Below, piece after piece: positions 8,013 to 17,300 of a stretch of 43,699 nucleotides of DNA (position 1 is the stretch's first letter; each line of letters opens with the position of its first letter). Position numbers and translations under genes: made by a program. The stretch is taken from positions 1 to 43,699 of the forward strand of contig CAMQVJ010000015.1 in the NCBI GenBank assembly GCA_947038175.1, in the 5' to 3' direction. Source of the DNA: an uncultured Desulfovibrio sp. (GTDB lineage: Bacteria; Desulfobacterota; Desulfovibrionia; Desulfovibrionales; Desulfovibrionaceae). The notes beneath the pieces are model-generated. The model searched no databases. It was given only the letters and a program-made list of their open reading frames with translations, and was not told the origin of the DNA.

Positions 8013-9911
8013 ATGAGTGATGAAAATAGCAAGAAGGAAAAATTAGAAAAATGCTCCACTTGCAAAACCGCAGGACCAACGGGCAAGTGTCATAGTATTA
8101 CCTATCCGCTTGGTGCGCAAGATTCTCAAAAAGGACCTGTGGGGTGCTTAGTCGACTCTCGCCCTATAATCCCAGTTTTGTTTTTACCAGGCATAATGGG
8201 TTCAAATTTAAAGAGTGTCAAATATAACGGCAGAACTGGAAAGAATGAAGAAAAAGCTGTATGGAGTTTTGGTAGCGACATTGAGGCGAACGGTAAGCTT
8301 AATTCTCGTGCAGACTATCACGAGGAGGACGAAGATTTAACTGATGCGGAAATCCGAGCAGAAAGAATGTCAAAGGGCAATTTATCACTGGTGAGATGGG
8401 ATAGCATAGATGAAATGCAAACAAGGTTTGATCAATACAGCACAAAAGTATACGACGAACCACTGCTGGAATTTGACTTTGAAGTTAAGTCCGATAGCGT
8501 TTCAAAGCAAGAATTGGGTTGGGGTACAATATATCCCCCCTATAGAGAATACCTTAATGATTTAGGTCATAAATTAAATAATATTATAGATGCTGATGGT
8601 GCAATAAATAATAATTGGTATTACCACATACACAACGCTCTTAGTGGTGAGAAATTAACTAGAGGTTCAACTACTAATGAGAATGATAAAAAGCCAGAGG
8701 AAAGCGACTTTAAATCTCTATCTAAATTCCAGTTTGATATTTGGGCACAAGGATATAATTGGTTGCAAAGTAACAGTAAATCATCTGAAGATATCGCCAG
8801 CTTCATAGCAAATACAATGCAGGCATATTATAAAAGTTGCGAATGTCTCAGATTAGCTGTTCCATTAGATGGTAAAGAACCTCTCAAAGTATTAATTATC
8901 ACCCACAGTATGGGGGGCTTAGTAGCACGCCATCTCAATATCAAACATAGTGATAAAATTTTAGGCGTCATTCATGGAGCAATGCCTACTGAGGGTTCAC
9001 CAGAAGTATACGAAAACGTAAAAAATGGAGCTAGTATGGAGATTGCTATTGCTATGGGTGGAGCATCTCAAGCAAAATCATTTTGTGCTGTTGGTCTGCA
9101 ATGCCAAGGCATGCTAGAACTCTTGATTTCAGGTACAGGAGGATATCATACGAAAAAATCTTTTAGAACATCGCATAGAAATTTTTCCCATGATCCTAAC
9201 GTTTGGCTGTGGTCGAGAGGTCCAAGCGTAACCAAAGAAGCCATAGCCATGGCTGACAATACAAACGCGATATATGAGGACATATATAAAGGCACTGGCC
9301 CAAGCGCCCTCTTACCAGATGATAACATTGATTATTACGACCCCGCAGGTCTTGTGCGCGCAGGAACAGTAAAAATAGCAATAGCGCCAAAACGGGAGGA
9401 AGCTAGGCTCACGAAAAATAGCTTTAAACAAATAGAACTTATGGTGGAAGTTAGGGACTATCAAGAGAAACTTAAAATGGAAGATGTCCCCACCCGTCTA
9501 AGAAAACTGTTTGATGATTCCATAAATGTGGTGCAAGATTTCCATATGGCTATTCAAAATAATCATATTAAGTTTGCTTATGGCTTTTGGATGGCAAGCG
9601 CTAACTTGCCATCCATAGGTCAACTTAAATGGCAGCATAGAGAATTCGATGACCGAGAATTTACGGTTTTGCCAGGAACATTAGAAGTCATAAAGCAAAT
9701 AGGAGATGGTACTGTTCCCATTGCTTCATTTTACAACGCCTGTGTAACGACTGGTAGATATCAAGAAAGTTGGATATTCAATAAATCTCACAACGATGAA
9801 GAGCTTCCGGGGCATCAAGGTGTCTTTAATTTTACAGATGCAAGAAGATTTACATGGAATTGTATTATAAAAATTTTAAAACACAATAATATACTCATGA
9901 CAAAAGAATAG
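8013..9911 (+). CDS. Tle4-like T6SS lipase/phospholipase effector
   Basis: A 632-residue alpha/beta hydrolase. PVLFLPGIMGSNL near residue 54 looks like the oxyanion-hole segment, and THSMGGLVARH contains the nucleophile Ser299 (first Gly of the GxSxG elbow replaced by Thr297). GDGTVP (Asp565) and HQGVF (His601) are the best candidates for the rest of the triad. There is no signal peptide, as expected for T6SS cargo. The N-terminus has a CxxC and four Cys within about 40 residues. The start follows the vgrG2 stop directly with GGGAGGG upstream, implying coupled translation. A Tli4-like gene follows, the usual order for vgrG-tle4-tli4 sets. The lipase call is strong; the Tle4 subclass rests on length (TplE is about 620 aa) and on the immunity neighbour. 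Confidence 0.8.
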   Translation: MSDENSKKEKLEKCSTCKTAGPTGKCHSITYPLGAQDSQKGPVGCLVDSRPIIPVLFLPGIMGSNLKSVKYNGRTGKNEEKAVWSFGSDIEANGKLNSRADYHEEDEDLTDAEIRAERMSKGNLSLVRWDSIDEMQTRFDQYSTKVYDEPLLEFDFEVKSDSVSKQELGWGTIYPPYREYLNDLGHKLNNIIDADGAINNNWYYHIHNALSGEKLTRGSTTNENDKKPEESDFKSLSKFQFDIWAQGYNWLQSNSKSSEDIASFIANTMQAYYKSCECLRLAVPLDGKEPLKVLIITHSMGGLVARHLNIKHSDKILGVIHGAMPTEGSPEVYENVKNGASMEIAIAMGGASQAKSFCAVGLQCQGMLELLISGTGGYHTKKSFRTSHRNFSHDPNVWLWSRGPSVTKEAIAMADNTNAIYEDIYKGTGPSALLPDDNIDYYDPAGLVRAGTVKIAIAPKREEARLTKNSFKQIELMVEVRDYQEKLKMEDVPTRLRKLFDDSINVVQDFHMAIQNNHIKFAYGFWMASANLPSIGQLKWQHREFDDREFTVLPGTLEVIKQIGDGTVPIASFYNACVTTGRYQESWIFNKSHNDEELPGHQGVFNFTDARRFTWNCIIKILKHNNILMTKE

Positions 9912-9953
9912 TAAAAACAAACAGATAATTAAAAATCACATCAACCAAAAAAA

Positions 9954-10034
9954 ATGATAGCTATCTAGAAAAACTATTCTGTATTTTTTACTCTTTATAC
10001 TTCCCTTCTTTCTATACCCCATAAAGGAGCTTCC
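9954..10034 (+). pseudogene. Possible vestigial signal peptide interrupted by an amber stop
   Basis: In frame with the following Tli4-like gene, an ATG at 9954 starts MIAI, then TAG (9966-9968), then KNYSVFFTLYTSLLSIPHKGAS running straight into the annotated Met. If the TAG were a Lys codon (one base change) this would read as a classic Sec signal peptide. No good ribosome-binding site precedes 9954. The tract is pyrimidine-rich, which by itself encodes hydrophobic residues, so coincidence is possible. Confidence 0.35.
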
Positions 10035-11033
10035 ATGGACACATCATATTGGGCAACTTACCCTGTAGGTCGCTACCTTATAGACCTTCCCCCCACTGCC
10101 CAGTTTTATTGGTACCCTCTACGTTTTGCTAGGAAATTTGACTTAGTCTGGCAAAAGGGCATGAACATAGAAGAAGCCAACGCTCTTCTGCGAAAAGAAG
10201 CAGAGATAGCCAAGCAAAGCCCCCACGAGACAAACGAAAATTGCTTTATTGAGTTTCATGAAAATTATGGAGCAAATGGCCTTGGTTCCATATTAATTTG
10301 TCATCCTAATGCGTATTCTGATAGTTACCTTTTTAAGTTCTACGTTGTTGGTATGACACCTTTAGCTGACTCCAACCTTGAACAGCGAGTCTACTATTAC
10401 GAAGAGCAAGTAGTTAATATACCAGATTTTATTGAAAATGGTATTAAGTTTGTAAATTGGTTAGCAAGCTCTATCGCCTCAACAGACCCTTCACTGCCCT
10501 ATGACGTTGTGAGTGGGGCGTATTTTGAAGGGGGCATGCTCTATGGACCAAGTGATATTCCTTGGACTCGTGAAGAAATTGGCATTGAAGTTTCTTTTCC
10601 CGAATATCCTGGAATACAGTTTAGTATTTTCTTTGATCATTTAAGAATGAATACGGAAGAGGGAAATCCAAACACCACCATCGCAGGAAATCCAGCCAAA
10701 GAATCTCTAGAGACATTTTCAGAAAATGGCATTCTTCACTATGCTTTTACTCTTAATGCCGCATCTAAAGAGGATAAATTTGAACAACCTCTTATACTTA
10801 TGCATATACACAATCCTATAGGTGGTATCATGCGTGATGGTGTGAGCACCATTAAACCTCCCATAAGACGCCCTTCCTTTGCATCAGAGGAAGAAGCCAT
10901 AGAATTTTGGAATGCGATAAAAGAAAGTATTCGTTGGAGACCTGATAACTGGATTGTAGACGCGCCAGATTTTCCATACTACATAGTAAACAAAGAGATT
11001 GTGCGTGCAACACTTCCTGATGAAAATGAATAA
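10035..11033 (+). CDS. Tli4-like immunity protein lacking a signal peptide
   Basis: 332 residues, a paralogue of the protein at 281-1513: it aligns from that protein's residue ~56 (DTSHW versus DTSYW), sharing the YWYPLRF, FEGGMLYGP and SEEEAIEFWNAIKESIRWRP landmarks. It sits right after the Tle4-like lipase, so it should be the cognate immunity protein. A perfect AAAGGAG five bases before the ATG fixes the start. Unlike its paralogue and known Tli4 proteins, which act in the periplasm, it has no export signal as annotated; a signal-like stretch interrupted by a stop lies just upstream. It may therefore be cytoplasmic. Confidence 0.75.
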   Translation: MDTSYWATYPVGRYLIDLPPTAQFYWYPLRFARKFDLVWQKGMNIEEANALLRKEAEIAKQSPHETNENCFIEFHENYGANGLGSILICHPNAYSDSYLFKFYVVGMTPLADSNLEQRVYYYEEQVVNIPDFIENGIKFVNWLASSIASTDPSLPYDVVSGAYFEGGMLYGPSDIPWTREEIGIEVSFPEYPGIQFSIFFDHLRMNTEEGNPNTTIAGNPAKESLETFSENGILHYAFTLNAASKEDKFEQPLILMHIHNPIGGIMRDGVSTIKPPIRRPSFASEEEAIEFWNAIKESIRWRPDNWIVDAPDFPYYIVNKEIVRATLPDENE

Positions 11034-11059
11034 CTTTATCTCTTATAGAGAGAGCATAT

Positions 11060-11107
11060 AAAAGCAAAGCTCCCTATGTAATCAAATACATGGGGAGCTT
11101 TGCTTTT
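11060..11107. terminator. Bidirectional terminator between converging units
   Basis: A 21-bp stem (11060-11080 with 11087-11107, one G-T pair) around a six-base loop, with A-rich left and T-rich right edges. It lies between the Tli4-like gene and the end of the minus-strand kinase operon, so it can serve both directions. Confidence 0.9.
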
Positions 11108-11183
11108 GTAATAATGAGTGGAATTCTTTGTAGTTACAAAGATAAATAGTCATAAATTTCAACAACTACAGTGAATAAATTTC

Positions 11184-11975
11184 TTATTCCGTGGCCAAAT
11201 TAAGCCAGCAAGTTTCTTCTTCGCTCGTATATTCCATATTTTGATTTTCAACCTTAAAGATAACAGTCGGGTTATTATCAATGCGCAAGTAACAAGACAT
11301 ACTCGTATCAATGATATTTTGTGCCGCACAAGCAGAAAACTCATGTTGCCCCCAATCGCCTTTGATACCTGATTGAGGAAAATGCAAGGAACTCGTTTTA
11401 GGAATACAACCCTTTTCACCCACGCCAAAAGCTATAATTTCTCCTCCAATAGCACCGCACATAAACCCGTTCCAAGGCTGTTCTTTCGGGCCAATTTCAA
11501 GCCATTGTCCCATAAGTGAACCAAGGTGAGCTTTGCACCTAAAATCAAATTCAGGTAAGCTATGTTTTATCAAATTTTGCGACATAATCTTAGGCGCAAA
11601 AGGCTGATTCTTATAAAAAACTTTAGCGTGTTTCAATATATATGGTAATGACAAATTACTTTCATCTTTCGTCATATCCTTTATGATAAAGGCTATACTT
11701 GGTAAATCTTTTCTTGTCATGCCAAGGGTAAGCATAGAAACTTGGCTTATAATTTGTGGTGTAAAATCGTCATAATTTCCAACTATTACCCAAGCCGCAA
11801 TGTCTTGATCATCAAGAACTTGTAATAATTGCGTCCATGCATTTGGCTGTCCTAATAAATCATTCCACGCAATATGTCCTGTAGCAAATCCACAATTCTG
11901 CAACATTTGCTCTTCATTGGAACTATTCAAGTCTTGTTTTCCAAGAAAGCATACAAAAGCTTTTGGTAGGCTCAT
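11184..11975 (-). CDS. Unknown protein, last gene of the PP2C-kinase operon
   Basis: 263 residues, no signal peptide or membrane segment, so probably cytoplasmic. I do not recognise it. The first ~130 residues look like an alternating beta/alpha fold (PKAFVCFLG, AAWVIVGNYDD, LPSIAFIIKDM are strand-like). After residue ~150 there is a glycine-rich part (GFMCGAIGGEIIAFGVGEKG) and a C-terminal beta-rich stretch. Its ATG starts one base after the kinase stop codon with AAGGA six bases upstream, so the two are translationally coupled. Working together with the kinase/phosphatase pair, for example as substrate or sensor, is inference from this coupling. Confidence 0.65.
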   Translation of the reverse strand: MSLPKAFVCFLGKQDLNSSNEEQMLQNCGFATGHIAWNDLLGQPNAWTQLLQVLDDQDIAAWVIVGNYDDFTPQIISQVSMLTLGMTRKDLPSIAFIIKDMTKDESNLSLPYILKHAKVFYKNQPFAPKIMSQNLIKHSLPEFDFRCKAHLGSLMGQWLEIGPKEQPWNGFMCGAIGGEIIAFGVGEKGCIPKTSSLHFPQSGIKGDWGQHEFSACAAQNIIDTSMSCYLRIDNNPTVIFKVENQNMEYTSEEETCWLNLATE

Positions 11976-11976
11976 A

Positions 11977-13326
11977 TTAATCCTTTTTTAATCGTTTGAG
12001 TTTCGCAAGGATTTCTAATGCAAAATTATTCACATTATTAAAAGTATTTTTACAAAAAAACATGACTACATAGAAAAACGCAAAAGGTTGCTTAAAACAT
12101 TTTATCATAGTTTTAGCACTGGGTCTTTTCTTTGGATTATTATTCATTGCAAGTTTCAAAACATACCACTGAGAATACGCCATATAGTCTGGTTTTCTCA
12201 TACGATTGAGAGAAGTTTCGGGACTTTCTTCGTTCATAGTATCAAAAGGATGCGAACCTTGAAAAAATTGATAAATACAACAGGCAACAGAAAAAATATC
12301 CGCATCAATAGAAACAATGCCCGTACGTGACTGCTCGGGGCTAGAATAACGTGAGCAGTGTGCGTTCGGATTCTTTGATTGAAAAATTCTTTGAGCCTTA
12401 GCGCAGTTAGCATCATCTTTGTCACCAACATACGAAACATTAAAGTCAAATAAAACAACCTTGTCATTCGCTTCAAGGAAAATATTAGCAGGCTTAATAT
12501 CCCCGTGGGCGATATTTCTTTCATGAATAAAAGCAACCACATTGAGTAAATTGAGAATAGTATTATAGGCAGCTTTTCCTTTGCCTAAAGGGTTATCAAT
12601 AATATAATCTCGAAGATTTGTGCCTTGTAATAATTCCATACTACAGCACATGCCCCAAGGTTCTTTATGAATATCAAAAAAACGTATAATTCCTTGGTGA
12701 TTAAGGGAGCGAACCGTATAAAATTCTTGAATGAGGCACGCTTGAGCTTTTGGATCATTCACAAGTTGAGGAATGAGCCTCTTTATCGCAACATAAGGAT
12801 TTTTATCTCCCCACTCAACACGCCTTAAATCAAGCGCTTTAAATACTTCACATACTCCGCCTGTTCCTAAAAGTTCATCAAGTATAAAGCGTGCTTGTAT
12901 AGGGTTAGCCTGTATTGAATTTTGATGAGAATTTTGCGCAGAATCTTGCACAGGCACTTCCTCTGAACTAAATTCATATGTACTAGACTCGTTTATACTA
13001 GACTCATTTATACCAGACTCGTTCACATGATATTCACAAGAACTAGGCTCACAAATAGAATCACAAGGACTAGCCCCGTTTACACTAGAGTCACAAATAT
13101 GAGCCGCATTTTCACTAACCTTGTTTATGCCAGACTCGCAAGTAATAGACTCGCAAATAATAGCGTCGCACGGGCTAGCTTCGTTTGCTTTTATGAGAGC
13201 AAGCAATGGATTTTGAGCCACTTGCTTTTTCTTTTTTATACGCAATTGAGTAGCCCTTAATCTTTGCTTGATGTATACTTTTAACTCTTTATTTTTTTTT
13301 GAGTTGTATGCTTTATTATCTTTCAT
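11977..13326 (-). CDS. Hanks-type Ser/Thr protein kinase (PpkA-like)
   Basis: About 449 residues from the ATG at 13326; a GTG at 13386 extends the frame by 20 codons but has no ribosome-binding site and overlaps the phosphatase gene. The N-terminal ~45 residues are very basic. Next comes a degenerate Cys/Ser/Glu/Asn-rich repeat region, then the kinase domain: GTGG loop at residue 154, VAIK lysine, and HGDIKPAN at residues 274-281. The catalytic loop has HGD instead of HRD, so it is a non-RD kinase, and the usual DFG reads DFN. APE is replaced by SPEQS. It lies between a PP2C phosphatase and an unknown protein; kinase/phosphatase pairs beside T6SS genes typically switch secretion on and off by phosphorylating an FHA protein. 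The target here is not visible. Confidence 0.88.
   Translation of the reverse strand: MKDNKAYNSKKNKELKVYIKQRLRATQLRIKKKKQVAQNPLLALIKANEASPCDAIICESITCESGINKVSENAAHICDSSVNGASPCDSICEPSSCEYHVNESGINESSINESSTYEFSSEEVPVQDSAQNSHQNSIQANPIQARFILDELLGTGGVCEVFKALDLRRVEWGDKNPYVAIKRLIPQLVNDPKAQACLIQEFYTVRSLNHQGIIRFFDIHKEPWGMCCSMELLQGTNLRDYIIDNPLGKGKAAYNTILNLLNVVAFIHERNIAHGDIKPANIFLEANDKVVLFDFNVSYVGDKDDANCAKAQRIFQSKNPNAHCSRYSSPEQSRTGIVSIDADIFSVACCIYQFFQGSHPFDTMNEESPETSLNRMRKPDYMAYSQWYVLKLAMNNNPKKRPSAKTMIKCFKQPFAFFYVVMFFCKNTFNNVNNFALEILAKLKRLKKD
12978..13182 (-). repeat. Degenerate tandem repeat inside the kinase gene
   Basis: On the plus strand a 12-18-base motif close to TAGACTCGTTTATAC recurs many times with substitutions. 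In the protein this gives ESGIN, ESSIN, ESSTY, CESITCESGIN and SPCDSICEP-like units. The segment separates the basic N-terminus from the kinase domain. Such repeats expand and contract by slippage, so length variation among strains is expected. Confidence 0.7.
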
Positions 13327-13352
13327 ATAAAATGGCTCTAATATAAATAAGC

Positions 13353-14090
13353 TTAGTTTGCTTGCGTTAAAAAGATAGAAATACACGTAATATTATCGGG
13401 AACAACTTGGTACTGCAATGATTCCTTAATATCGTCAATCGTATTTGTGACGGTAGGCTTAGAGAGATGCCCATGAATCACATTTGGGGGGATTATATTA
13501 GATAATCCATCTGAACATAGTAGAAACTTATCACCTGGAAAAAGAGGAAACTGAACTTCATCAAGAAACAGCTCGTCTTGAACACCTACAGCATTTGTTA
13601 TTATATTACTTTTAACCATCCTGTGTGCTTCAATTATGGTCAGTTCACCTTTATCAATTTTTTCTTGCCGAAGACTGTGGTCTCTTGTGCATAGGTAAAG
13701 GGTTGAATTTCTAAGCATATAACACCGACTGTCCCCAGCCCAAAGGCAAGCGGCCATATTCTCAAACACGACTAAGACAACAACGGTACTTGCAGGGTTT
13801 GTTCCGTCTGGAAATTTCATATTCCTAAGCTCTATATTCGCTGATTGTAGGCAATGTTTAACATTTTTAATATGTTCAGTAAAAGAAGTTGGTTCGGGTA
13901 TTTCCATAAGCATATTAGCAATTGTTTCACTTGCTTGACTAGCGTTATGGCTACTGCCAACACCGTCCGCAACCATCCAAAGTAAACGGTCAGACCAGTT
14001 AAGAAAAGAATCTTGGTTTTCTTTATTTATTGTCCCTTCCCAACTCCAACCCAGTGAATTGATAGTTGAACTATGTTTTTTTGTAGACAT
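13353..14090 (-). CDS. PP2C-family protein phosphatase (PppA-like)
   Basis: 245 residues. PP2C metal-binding signatures are visible: ENQDSF near residue 23, WMVADGVGSS near 37, and further along CLWAGDSRCYMLRN, then FLLCSDGLSNII and DNITCISIF near the end. It has no membrane segment, so it is cytoplasmic. It is the first gene of the minus-strand operon and is followed by the kinase 26 bases after its stop. In T6SS clusters PppA removes the phosphate put on by PpkA; the proximity of two vgrG genes supports that role but does not prove it. Confidence 0.88.
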   Translation of the reverse strand: MSTKKHSSTINSLGWSWEGTINKENQDSFLNWSDRLLWMVADGVGSSHNASQASETIANMLMEIPEPTSFTEHIKNVKHCLQSANIELRNMKFPDGTNPASTVVVLVVFENMAACLWAGDSRCYMLRNSTLYLCTRDHSLRQEKIDKGELTIIEAHRMVKSNIITNAVGVQDELFLDEVQFPLFPGDKFLLCSDGLSNIIPPNVIHGHLSKPTVTNTIDDIKESLQYQVVPDNITCISIFLTQAN

Positions 14091-14274
14091 AAAGACGTAT
14101 TCCCTCTTCTTTTATAAACTTCTTCTTCGAACTATATCTTAATCTATATACATATGTCTATATTTTGACCAAATAAAATTGAAACAAGAGTAAAGGGCCA
14201 TGTAAGATAGGTAACGGAGTAAGCCATAATTTATAAATTGCTTCCTACGTTTTTATACTTTCTTGAGCTGTGCC

Positions 14275-14303
14275 TTGACATGCAGGAGCTTGAATAATAT
14301 CTT
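14275..14303 (+). promoter_or_regulatory. Sigma-70-like promoter for the macroglobulin gene
   Basis: TTGACA at 14275-14280 and TATCTT at 14298-14303 are 17 bases apart, about 35 bases before the start codon. The rest of the divergent gap (14091-14274) holds the ATGTCTAT motif at 14154-14161 and should also contain the promoter of the minus-strand operon. Confidence 0.55.
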
Positions 14304-14336
14304 ATATATTAATGAAATCTGAATTAAGGAAAGAAT

Positions 14337-17300
14337 ATGTATAAAAAAAATTGTTTTCGTGTACTTAGTGAAATATTTTTGATACTTATGTTAATAACAT
14401 CAAGCGTTGGATTTGGGTATGCAAATTCAACGGATCAGGTACGTTATTGGATTGAAAGTACAATGATGAACTATTCTTTACCGCCAACAGTTTCTGGGGC
14501 GGAGCAATTAGAACTCACGTTTTATCCTGATAAAGGGGTTTGCACATATAATTATGGTCAGGAATGGGATGAGGTTTGTTCTCGTAGCGTAGGGGATATT
14601 TTACCCAGCGCAAAAGATATTCGTTTAGAACCGCCTCACCCAGGCTCATGGAAATGGACTTCTTCCAATTCCTTGCAATTTTATCCTTCAAAAACGTGGC
14701 CAGCAAAGCAAAATTACACCGTATATATTGGAAAGAAATCTTTACCTAAACACACACAAATCACTAAAGATATTAGGTTTGATACTGAAGAATTAAAGGC
14801 CGAGGTGTCTGGTTCTTTTAAATTTGACCCTGACCAATATAAAAACATGTTGTTAACAGGGAGCATACATTTTAATTACCCTGTATCCTTACATTCCGCA
14901 CGTAAGCATTTTTCCCTTGAAAAAATAGGCAATGGTGAGAATCCCAAGAAAAATGGGAATAATGCCGATTCTTTACTACTTGGAGAAGCAGAACTGAGTA
15001 TGGATGCGAGCAATCAGGTTCTCTATTATAGTATGCCTATTTTGCAACTGCCTACCGAAGTGGTTAATGTTCGTGTCGATATTGCTAGTGGCTATCGTCC
15101 TGAATTTGGTGGTAAATCAGGTGCTGAAGCGCATAACACCATTAAAATCCCCTCAAAAGGGAGTATGCTTCAAATAGACGATATCCGCATGCAAATAGTT
15201 GATATGCCAGACTTATCCGCAAAACAAACGCTGAACATTGAGCTTTCCATGCCTGTTTTGCCGAAAAATTTGGAAAAGAAAATGCAGGTATATTTAATGC
15301 CTCGCCAACAAATTGATAGCGAATCTTTAGAAGATGAGCCCCCCTTTAAATGGTGGAATCTTGCAGCGGTAAACAGTGAGCTTCTTGGAAAAGCGCAAGC
15401 TCTAAAGCTGACCATACTTAATGACCCTGATACTCCTACACGCTTTATAAGTTTCGCAGTAGAAACCCCCATTGAAGATTCCCGTTACCTTTACCTAAAT
15501 ATTGATAAAGACTTGCAAGGCCCTGAAGACTATCTTCTAGGGGCTTCTAAGCAAGTATTTATGGAAATGGTATCGCTTTACAGTGATGTGAAAATCATGC
15601 AAACAGGCTCTGTTTTAAATCTTAATGGCGACCAAAAAGTTTCTCTTTATGCCCGTAATCTTGATGAAATAAAATATACAATTTATCAAATTAGACCAGA
15701 ATATCTTAATATGTATGTGTCTACTTTTGGATTACGTGGCAGACACGGCGGAAATATTTCTCTTTCTGAATTATCCATTGTTTCAGAGCTTAATACAAAA
15801 CTTTTGCTCAAAGACAGTGAGAAAGCTCAATTCACATCTTTGGATTTAGCGCCTTTTTTAGCAGAAAACCAAGACAGTATCTTTTTTATCTCAATTGATG
15901 GCTATTTGAACCATAGCAAAGTAGCCAGTGATAGCCGTTTCATTATGCTGACGGATATCGGTCTTATTCGCAAAAAAAATGATGATGGAAGTTCCCATGT
16001 TTATGCGGTTTCCTTAGAGACGGGTAAGCCGTTATCTCGGGTGCGTATTGAAGTACTTGGTAAAAATGGCATCGCTATATATACAGGTTTCACCAAGCGT
16101 AGTGGCATGGTGGATATACCGTCATTAGAAACCTATGGCTATGAGAAAGAGCCTGTGGTCATTGTGGCAAAGAATAGAAAGGATTTAGCGTATATTCCCT
16201 ATTCTCAACACGATGATATAATTGATGTTTCACAAAGCTATACAGGCGGAAAAAAAGGTATTAGAGATGGTATATATGGCTTTATTTTTAATCAGCGAGA
16301 TATCTATAAACCAGGCGAAACAGCGCATTTTGGCTTCATTCTTAAGCAAGCAGATTTTGATGCCTCTACCCTCTCGGGCATCCCTTTAAACATATCTATT
16401 TATGATTCTAATAGAAAAAAAGTGGATAGTAAAAAAATCAAGTTAAATTCCAATGGTTTTGGAGACATGACCTATTCTATTCCGCCACAAGCAATAACAG
16501 GGACTTACAGTATTTCCATTAGCATGGCAGATGATGGCACAAGTTTATTGAGTGGCAGCTTTCAAGTGGAAGAATTTGAGCCAGACACCCTGCGCCTTGA
16601 AGCAAAATTTGATCTTCCGCCTAAGAAAGGATGGTATCTGCCTTCGGAACTAAAAAACCTGAAGGTAAACGCAAGCCTTATGAATTTATTTGGCGCACCA
16701 GCGGTGGATCATTTAATCACGGGTGAAGTTAAAACGCAACAAGGTTCGTTTAACTTTAGTGAATATGATGACTGGAATTTCTATGATGCGGCACGCTTAG
16801 ATCGCTCAAAAGATTATTCTTTTATCGGTATAAACTCCGATGAAAAAGGACTTGCAAGTTTCCATATTCCAAGCCCATTATTTGAAAAAGAAAGCTCCGT
16901 ACTGCAAGTGAAAATACGTGGATTTAATGCCGCAGGTTCACGCAGTGTGATGACTAATGCACGCCTTGTGACCTCGCCTTTAGAAGCGGTCATGGGCTGG
17001 AAAAGTACGGCCAATTTGAATTATATTCCACAAGATACAAAAGCTCATCTTGATATTATGGCTATTGATTCTTCCCTAAATCCCCATGCCTTTGGTGCTT
17101 TTAGCATGGAATATTATGATGTTGATTATGTGCGTAGCCTCGTGAAAAATCCACGGGGTGAATATGTATACCGCACAGAGCGCAAAGACACTCTTGTGGA
17201 AAGTAAGAAATTAAAGCTCACGGAAAAAAGTTTAAAATGGGATATTAATACACAAAAAAGTGGTGATAAATTACTCCTCGCAAAAGATACAACTGGCCGT

